A DNA stretch of 46,547 nucleotides from Paraburkholderia heleia NBRC 101817 (GTDB lineage Bacteria > Pseudomonadota > Gammaproteobacteria > Burkholderiales > Burkholderiaceae): positions 1-46,547 of the forward strand of contig NZ_BBJH01000042.1 in assembly GCF_000739775.1 (NCBI RefSeq), in the 5' to 3' direction. This document shows positions 41,327 through 46,547 of this stretch, in pieces (position 1 is the first letter of the stretch; every line of letters starts with the position of its first letter). Both the position numbers and the translations under genes were made by a program. Under the pieces are notes generated by a model. The model ran no database searches. It had not been told where the DNA came from and saw nothing but the letters and a program-made list of their open reading frames with translations.

Positions 41327-41914
41327 TCAGGTGCTGCCAGCCGGCCTGAACACGCCGGCCGCGACGCCGCCGGTGCAAGCCGCGCCCCGCGTCGCGGCGG
41401 CGGGCTCGCCCGCGCTCTGGCCGGCTAGCGGATTCGGATTCGCGGCCTGCTTTGTCGCGTCGGTAGTGGCTTCGGTGCAGGGCGCGGGCGGGCAGCCGCA
41501 TTCGCTCGCGCTCGCAACGGGCGGCATGGTCGGGCCGATGGTCTGCACGCCCTTGCTTGCGCCGGCCAGCGCCTTTTCGACGAGCGTGTCGAGCGGCGTT
41601 GCCCGGTAGCACACGGCACGCACCAGCATCGGCAGATTCACGCCGGCCAGCACGCGCACCTCGGGTACCGTGGCAAGCCGCGCCGCGATGTTCGAAGGCG
41701 TGGCGCCGAACATGTCGGTCAACACGAGCGCGCCGTTGTCTTCGCGCAGGCGCTCGATTTCCGAATGCGCCTTGGCGACCACTTCAGCCGGGTCGCTGTC
41801 GGGGAGCACGTCGAGCGCGCCGATGCGCGCCGGACAACCGCCATAGATATGCGCGATGCACTCGCGTAGCGCCGTGGCGAGCGGTGCGTGCGCAATGATC
41901 AGAATCCCTGCCAT
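41327..41914 (-). CDS. PTS EIIA (mannose/fructose family) with Cys-containing C-terminal extension
   Basis: Residues 1-125 are a mannose-type EIIA: MAGILIIAHAPLATALRE with the phosphorylated His9, ALVLTDMFGATPSNIAARL and GVNLPMLVRAV. No membrane EIIC/EIID is nearby, so it probably acts in regulation, as proposed for incomplete PTS systems in beta-proteobacteria. From residue 131 to 195 there is an Ala/Pro/Thr-rich tail with cysteines at 139, 141, 146 and 180 (ECGCPPAPC), not part of the EIIA fold. It follows gshB by 542 bases. Confidence 0.9.
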   Translation of the reverse strand: MAGILIIAHAPLATALRECIAHIYGGCPARIGALDVLPDSDPAEVVAKAHSEIERLREDNGALVLTDMFGATPSNIAARLATVPEVRVLAGVNLPMLVRAVCYRATPLDTLVEKALAGASKGVQTIGPTMPPVASASECGCPPAPCTEATTDATKQAANPNPLAGQSAGEPAAATRGAACTGGVAAGVFRPAGST

Positions 41915-42456
41915 GTCAGTACTCGCCGGGCCGCCCCAGGCGTACTGACACCCCTTCGGGGGGCAGCGACCGCGGGGCGCGTTGGGGGTAGTTCATATCA
42001 GCCTGACTGCAAAAACGGCTCCGGTTGATGCTCGGACGACCCGTAGATCGCGTCCCGCAGCGCCGACCCCGCAGCCAGCCGTGAGCTCGCAGGGTCGGAA
42101 CACGCGCCGCGCGGCAGCGAGGGCGTCTTGACGACGCCGGCTTGCCAGCCCCGAACGCGGGCTCGCGGCATTGTAGCAGGGTCATTTTCGCGCACGCGAG
42201 GCGGTTCTGCTCACAGCGTCGACAGATGTCGCACGTCATTCACACGCCCGGTGCGCCCGCTCGACCTTTCGTGGTCCGAAACTGCCCGCCAGCCCGGGTC
42301 TCGATGGGGCGCCTGCCCTGCAAGGCCCCCACATCCGGCAAATGTAGCCATATATGCGGCTTTCAAGTCCGCGCGCCAGGTGCGGACTTCAACTGCACGC
42401 CGGCCCAAGGATCCAAGCCAGATTCGCGCCAGACTCAGGCCAGCTTCAAGCCGACT
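41915..42456. other. Long intergenic region between gshB and the EIIA gene
   Basis: I see no convincing gene in these 542 bases. The part next to EIIA (41951-41995) has C/G runs, CCCC-TTC-GGGG and a GCGACCGCGGGGCGCG block, resembling dispersed intergenic elements of beta-proteobacteria. Near gshB there is an 11-base direct repeat, CTTCAAGCCGA/CTTCAAGCCGC. A minus-strand 107-codon frame ending one base before EIIA is Arg/Cys-rich and not protein-like. Confidence 0.5.
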
Positions 42457-43410
42457 TCAAGCCGCCGCGCGTTCCAGCGCGTCGATGAACATGGCGGCCA
42501 CGTCGAAGCCCGTCTGCTCCATGATTTCGCGAAAACACGTCGGACTCGTGACATTGACCTCGGTGAGCCAGTCGCCGATGGCGTCGAGCCCTACGAGCAG
42601 CAGGCCCCGTGCCGCGAGCGTCGGGCCGAGCGCCCGGGCGATCTCCATGTCGCGCCCGGTGAGCGGCTGCGCGACGCCAAGTCCGCCCGCCGCCAGATTG
42701 CCGCGCACTTCATTGCCCTGAGGAATACGCGCGAGCGAAAACGGCACCGGCTCGCCCCCGATCAGCAGAATGCGCTTGTCGCCGGCCTTGATTTCGGGGA
42801 TGAACTTCTGCGCCATCACGCTGCGCGCCCCGTCGTGACTCAACATCTCGATGATCGAGCCGAGGTTCATGCCGTCCGCCTTCACGCGGAACACACCCAT
42901 GCCGCCCATGCCGTCGAGAGGCTTGAGGATCACGTCCTGGTGCTCTTCATGGAACTTGCGCAGGCGCGCCGCGCTGCGCGTCACGAGCGTAGGGGCGACG
43001 AACTGCGGAAATTCGCCGATGGCGAGCTTTTCCGAGTGGTCGCGAATCGACTGCGGCTTGTTGAAGATCTTCGCGCCCGCGCGCTCGGCGATCTCCAGCA
43101 GCCATGTCGACGTGACGTACTCCATGTCGAACGGCGGGTCCTTGCGCATGACGACGGCGTCGAAGCCGGTGAGCGCGCGCGAATCGGCCGTGGCTTCGAA
43201 CCAGGTTTCGCGATGCAGGTCCGCCGTATCGCCGACGATCGTAAAGCGCCGCACGTCGGCCTCCACCTGGCCGTTCACCCATGCGAGGTGCTGAGGCTCG
43301 CACGCGAAGAGCCTGTGGCCGCGCTGCGCGGCCTCGGCCATCATCGCGTAGGTCGAGTCCTTATAGATCTTGAACCGCTCGAGCGGATCGGCGATGAAGA
43401 GAATGTCCAT
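42457..43410 (-). CDS. gshB: Glutathione synthetase
   Basis: GshB adds glycine to gamma-glutamylcysteine. The 317-residue ATP-grasp enzyme shows MDILFIADPLERFKIYKDSTYAMM, VVMRKDPPFDMEYV, ILKPLDGMGGMGVFRV (ATP-binding loop) and WLTEVNVTSPTCFREI. It follows gshA by 134 bases on the same strand, so the two steps of glutathione synthesis are linked. Confidence 0.97.
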   Translation of the reverse strand: MDILFIADPLERFKIYKDSTYAMMAEAAQRGHRLFACEPQHLAWVNGQVEADVRRFTIVGDTADLHRETWFEATADSRALTGFDAVVMRKDPPFDMEYVTSTWLLEIAERAGAKIFNKPQSIRDHSEKLAIGEFPQFVAPTLVTRSAARLRKFHEEHQDVILKPLDGMGGMGVFRVKADGMNLGSIIEMLSHDGARSVMAQKFIPEIKAGDKRILLIGGEPVPFSLARIPQGNEVRGNLAAGGLGVAQPLTGRDMEIARALGPTLAARGLLLVGLDAIGDWLTEVNVTSPTCFREIMEQTGFDVAAMFIDALERAAA

Positions 43411-43411
43411 A

Positions 43412-43454
43412 TCGTCCCTGCCTTGTCCCTGTCTTGTCGCTGTCTTGTCACTGC
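43412..43454. repeat. 11-bp short tandem repeat upstream of gshB
   Basis: CTTGTC(C/G/A)CTG(T/C) is repeated at 43422, 43433 and 43444, with a degenerate copy at 43412. It lies directly before the gshB start codon on the minus strand, where the ribosome site would be. Confidence 0.75.
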
Positions 43455-43544
43455 ATGGCGCCGGGTGCGGTGCCTGCTTTCATGACGGCAACGCCCGCAC
43501 GGTGGCGGGCGCTGCGTTCGATTGTGTGAATGATGACGGCCGGA

Positions 43545-44834
43545 TCAGACCTGGATCGCCTCGGGGTCGGTCTTCTCCAGTTCGACCGAGGCCGCCAGCA
43601 AGCCGAGCCGCGCCACCACGCCGTACATGTAAAAGCGGTTCGGCGGCGCCGCGCCCGCTTTCGCGCGCGTGTCGGGCAGCGCCGTGTGCTCGAAGCCGAG
43701 CGGCACGTAGTGCATGCCCGGCGCGTTCAGGTTCTGGTCGCGCTCGCGGCTGCCGTGCGCGCGATAGAAGCCGCCCACCACATAGCGGTCGATCATGTAC
43801 ACGACCGGCTCGGCCACTTCGTCGCCGATATGCTCGAACGTGTAGACGCCTTCCTGCACGATCACGTCGTGCACTTCGAGCCCGTCCTTCGTGGCCGACA
43901 TCTTCGCACGTTCGCGCTTCGTGAGTGCGGCGACCTCCGAGGCGTCGTGCACGGTCATCACGCCGCGGCCGTCCGTGCCGGCATCGGACTTGATGACGAC
44001 ATAGGGCTTTTCGGTGATGCCGTACTCGCGGTACTTCTTCGCGATCTTCTTGAGCACCACGTCGATGGCGCTCGCGAGTGGCTCCTCGCCCGTGCGCGCC
44101 TCGAAGTCCACGCCTTCCACGTGCGCGAAGTACGGATTGATCATCCACGGGTCCACGCCCACCATCTTCGCGAACTTCTTCGCCACATCGTCGTAGCACG
44201 AGAAGTGCGTGGACTTGCGGCGCACCGCCCAGCCCGCGTGCAACGGCGGCAGCACGTACTGCTCGTGCAGGTTTTCGAGCACAGCCGGAATGCCGGCCGA
44301 AAGATCGTTGTTCAGCAGGATCGAGCACGGGTCGAAGTTCTTCAGGCCGAGGCGCCGCTGCGACCGCTCGAGCGGTTCGAGCACGATCTTCTGGCCGTCC
44401 GCGAGCGAGATCGTGACCGGCCCGGCGATCGTGTCGTCGAGCGTGCCGAAGCGCACGTTCAGGCCCGCCTGGCGCATGATCGTGGCGAGGCGCGCGACGT
44501 TCTCCAGATAGAACGCGTTGCGCGTGTGCATCTCCGGAATCACCAGCAGGTTCTTGGCGTCCGGGCAGATCTTTTCGATGGCGGCCATGGCCGCCTGCAC
44601 GGCGAGCGGCAGCACTTCCTGCGGCAAGCAGTGGAAAGCGCCGGGAAAAAGGTTGGTATCGACAGGCGCGAGCTTGAAACCGGCGTTGCGCAGGTCGACC
44701 GAAGCGTAGAACGGCGGCGTGTGTTCCTGCCATTCGAGGCGGAACCAGCGTTCGATGGCCGGCGTCGCGTCGAGGATGCGCTGCTCCAGTTCGAGGAGCG
44801 GGCCGTTCAACGCCGTGACCAGATGCGGGACCAT
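43545..44834 (-). CDS. gshA: Glutamate--cysteine ligase (beta-proteobacterial type)
   Basis: GshA makes gamma-glutamylcysteine. The 429-residue protein belongs to the non-E. coli GshA class of beta-proteobacteria and acidithiobacilli: PHLVTALNGPLLELEQRILD, FKLAPVDTNLFPGAFHCL, LLVIPEMHTRNAFYLEN, YVVIKSDAGTDGRGVMTV (ATP-binding) and VYMIDRYVVGGFYRAHGSR. ATG 44834 starts MVPHLVTALNG; a longer in-frame start at 44942 lacks support. The ribosome site is weak. It is followed by gshB. Confidence 0.95.
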   Translation of the reverse strand: MVPHLVTALNGPLLELEQRILDATPAIERWFRLEWQEHTPPFYASVDLRNAGFKLAPVDTNLFPGAFHCLPQEVLPLAVQAAMAAIEKICPDAKNLLVIPEMHTRNAFYLENVARLATIMRQAGLNVRFGTLDDTIAGPVTISLADGQKIVLEPLERSQRRLGLKNFDPCSILLNNDLSAGIPAVLENLHEQYVLPPLHAGWAVRRKSTHFSCYDDVAKKFAKMVGVDPWMINPYFAHVEGVDFEARTGEEPLASAIDVVLKKIAKKYREYGITEKPYVVIKSDAGTDGRGVMTVHDASEVAALTKRERAKMSATKDGLEVHDVIVQEGVYTFEHIGDEVAEPVVYMIDRYVVGGFYRAHGSRERDQNLNAPGMHYVPLGFEHTALPDTRAKAGAAPPNRFYMYGVVARLGLLAASVELEKTDPEAIQV

Positions 44835-45136
44835 AAGGGGTGACTCGCGGACGAAATGCTTTGATTGTAGGGAAACCGGTCGTTCATCTGGGGACGATTG
44901 CGCCAGTTGCAAGACGGGATTGCCCTCGTGGATCCCCGTCATGAAATCCCTGGGCGCGGTAGGGTCAATCGAGCGTTCCGCGCACGCGGATATTCACGCC
45001 GGATATCCATTCTGGACCGAGCGCGCCGGCCGGCGCAATTGGGCACACGGATTGAAGGGGCACTATGCGAACGCGCGGACGACGGCGCTTATTCCCCCTC
45101 GCTGACGCGAGAGCAAGGCCCACACCCGGCGCGCGC
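44835..45136. other. Intergenic region upstream of gshA
   Basis: Nothing gene-like and no clear promoter is seen in about 300 bases between the amtB terminator and gshA. Because the terminator at 45137-45168 closes amtB, a gshA promoter should lie here. Confidence 0.4.
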
Positions 45137-45168
45137 AAAGAAAAGGGCCCGCCGAAAACGGCGGGCCC
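45137..45168 (-). terminator. Intrinsic terminator of amtB
   Basis: GGGCCCGCCG and CGGCGGGCCC (45145-45154, 45159-45168) form a 10-bp stem with loop AAAA, followed on the minus strand by TTTTCTTTG. It lies 49 bases after the amtB stop codon. Confidence 0.93.
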
Positions 45169-45217
45169 AGGTCGCTGCTTGCTGCCCTAACAGATCAAAC
45201 CATCGAACGCGGCGCGC

Positions 45218-46547
45218 TTATTCCACGCGCTCGCCATGCAGAACCACGTCGAGACCTTCGCGCTCTTCTTCTTCCGAAACGCGCAGGCCCATCACCATGT
45301 CGATCACCTTCAGCAGGACGAAGCTCACCACGCCGCTGTAGATGAGGGTCGTGAGCACGCCCTTGATCTGCAGGATCACGCTGCCGTCGGCGCCGCCGAT
45401 GTCCTTGACCGCGAACACACCCGTCAGGATGGCGCCGATGATGCCGCCGATGCCGTGCACGCCGAACGCGTCGAGCGAGTCGTCATAGTTGAACTTGTGC
45501 TTGAGCCACGTCGCCGACCAGAAGCAGACCACGCCCGCCACCACGCCGATCACGATCGCGCCCAGCACGCCGACGAAGCCCGATGCCGGCGTCACGGCCA
45601 CGAGACCCGCCACGGCGCCCGAAGCGATGCCGAGCACCGACGGCTTGCCCTTGGCGATCCACTCCGCGAACATCCAGCCGAGTGCGGCGCAGGCGGTAGC
45701 GACTTGCGTCGTGAGCATCGCGAAGCCGGCACGTCCGTCAGCCGCGACCGCCGAACCCGCGTTGAAGCCGAACCAGCCCACCCACAGCATGGCAGCGCCC
45801 GTCAGCGTGAGAACGAGGTTGTGCGGCGCCATCACTTCGCGCCCATAACCCACACGCTTGCCGAGGACGATACAGCACACGAGGCCTGCGATACCGGCGT
45901 TGATGTGCACGACCGTGCCGCCCGCGAAGTCGAGGATGCCGGCGCTGGCGAGCCAGCCCGTCGGCTCCCACACCATGTGCGCGATCGGCGAGTAGACGAT
46001 GATCGACCACAGCGACATGAACACGAGCATCGCCGAGAACTTCATGCGGTCGGCGAACGCACCGGTGATGAGCGCCGGCGTGATGATCGCGAACGTCATC
46101 TGATAGACGAAGTACACGGTTTCGGGAATGGTCGGCGCGAGGTGGCTCACGGTGAGCGTCGTCGCCTTGTCGCCCTTGATGTAGTTCATGCCCTCAAGGA
46201 AGACGCGCGAGAAGCCGCCGATGAACGAGCCGCCCGGCGTGAACGCGATCGAGTAGCCGACCACCGTCCAGATCACGGTGACGACGCAGGTGATCGCGAA
46301 GCTCTGCATGAGCGTCGCGAGCACGTTCTTCTTGCGGACCATGCCGCCGTAGAAGAGCGCGAGGCCCGGGATCGTCATGAACAGCACGAGCGCGGTGGAG
46401 GTCAGCATCCACGCGGTGTCGCCCGAGTTGATCTTCGACGAATCGACCGAGAACGGCGCGGTCGGTGCGGCGGGCGCGGCGGCTGCGGCGGCGGCCGATG
46501 CGTCGGCTGGGGCGCTTGCGGCGGCTGCCGGGGCCGAAGCCGCGTCG
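45218..46547 (-). CDS. amtB: Ammonium transporter, N-terminus cut by window edge
   Basis: Amt proteins conduct ammonia/ammonium across the inner membrane. The frame is open to the right edge, so the start is missing. The visible 442 residues begin with an Ala/Pro-rich stretch, then KINSGDTAWMLTSTALVLFMTIPGLALFYGGMVRKKN, and the family marks DFAGGTVVHINAGIAGLV (pore His), LGWFGFNAGSA-type WVGWFGFNAGSAVAADG, VHGIGGIIGAILTGVFA (second pore His) and a cytoplasmic tail LRVSEEEEREGLDVVLHGE that in this family binds GlnK. A glnK gene would be expected upstream. Confidence 0.95.
   Translation of the reverse strand, partial: DAASAPAAAASAPADASAAAAAAAPAAPTAPFSVDSSKINSGDTAWMLTSTALVLFMTIPGLALFYGGMVRKKNVLATLMQSFAITCVVTVIWTVVGYSIAFTPGGSFIGGFSRVFLEGMNYIKGDKATTLTVSHLAPTIPETVYFVYQMTFAIITPALITGAFADRMKFSAMLVFMSLWSIIVYSPIAHMVWEPTGWLASAGILDFAGGTVVHINAGIAGLVCCIVLGKRVGYGREVMAPHNLVLTLTGAAMLWVGWFGFNAGSAVAADGRAGFAMLTTQVATACAALGWMFAEWIAKGKPSVLGIASGAVAGLVAVTPASGFVGVLGAIVIGVVAGVVCFWSATWLKHKFNYDDSLDAFGVHGIGGIIGAILTGVFAVKDIGGADGSVILQIKGVLTTLIYSGVVSFVLLKVIDMVMGLRVSEEEEREGLDVVLHGERVE

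Noticed and set aside
41916..42239. A 107-codon minus-strand frame ending one base before the EIIA gene
   Set aside because: Arg/Cys-rich, no motif, and the DNA looks like an intergenic repeat. The close spacing is probably coincidence.

Overview
The window is high-GC DNA carrying a chromosomal core-genome segment of a beta-proteobacterium, most likely of the Burkholderia/Paraburkholderia group. The basis is gene content and order (rpoH with CIRCE, cydP-cydAB, nagR-nagA-SIS-PTS, the cta cytochrome oxidase cluster, rhodanese-grxC-secB-gpsA, amtB-gshA-gshB-PTS) and protein style. The genus is an inference. I see no rRNA, tRNA, CRISPR array, phage or insertion sequence. About 45 protein genes are supported.

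Layout. 1-4.7 kb: a truncated FAA-hydrolase gene (-), ybiB (+), a long leader region, leuA (+) and an NTF2-like gene (-). 4.7-9.4 kb: rpoH (+) preceded by a perfect CIRCE element, then cydP-cydA-cydB for a bd-type quinol oxidase (+). 9.4-17 kb: a minus-strand N-acetylglucosamine (GlcNAc) operon reading nagR, nagA, a SIS-domain deaminase, a fused EIIA-HPr-EI and the membrane transporter nagE. This is a complete uptake and catabolism module behind one recognisable promoter. 17-18.2 kb: metQ-like binding protein.

18.3-29.4 kb: the aa3-type cytochrome c oxidase locus, nearly all on the minus strand. It reads DUF2244, ctaC, ctaD, a 46-residue small assembly protein, ctaG, DUF2970 and ctaE, then SURF1, an SCO-like membrane protein, ctaA, ctaB and SCO. 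It encodes the subunits, copper delivery (CtaG, SCO, SCO-like), heme A synthesis (CtaA, CtaB) and assembly (SURF1). A twin-transmembrane gene points the other way inside it.

29.5-35 kb: bioC-like methyltransferase (-), comF and trmL (+), macro-domain deacetylase, gpsA, secB, grxC and a rhodanese (-). 35-39 kb: gpmA, ctpA and moeB (+). 39-46.5 kb, all minus strand in transcription order: amtB (its start lies beyond the window), gshA, gshB, an EIIA(Man)-type protein, ptsH and ptsI. This second PTS has no sugar permease in the window, which suggests a regulatory role.

The most notable observations are: (i) a leucine-rich leader peptide using clustered CTA codons ahead of leuA, apparently translated from a leaderless start and overlapped by a hairpin; (ii) CtaC fused to a cytochrome c domain and then an OmpA-like peptidoglycan-binding domain; (iii) NagE with a second, cysteine-less EIIB domain on a Gln-Ala-Thr repeat linker; (iv) a perfect CIRCE plus a second palindrome upstream of rpoH; and (v) an intrinsic terminator between ptsH and ptsI. 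The window is otherwise ordinary core genome, and I did not find a convincing wholly new multi-gene system.
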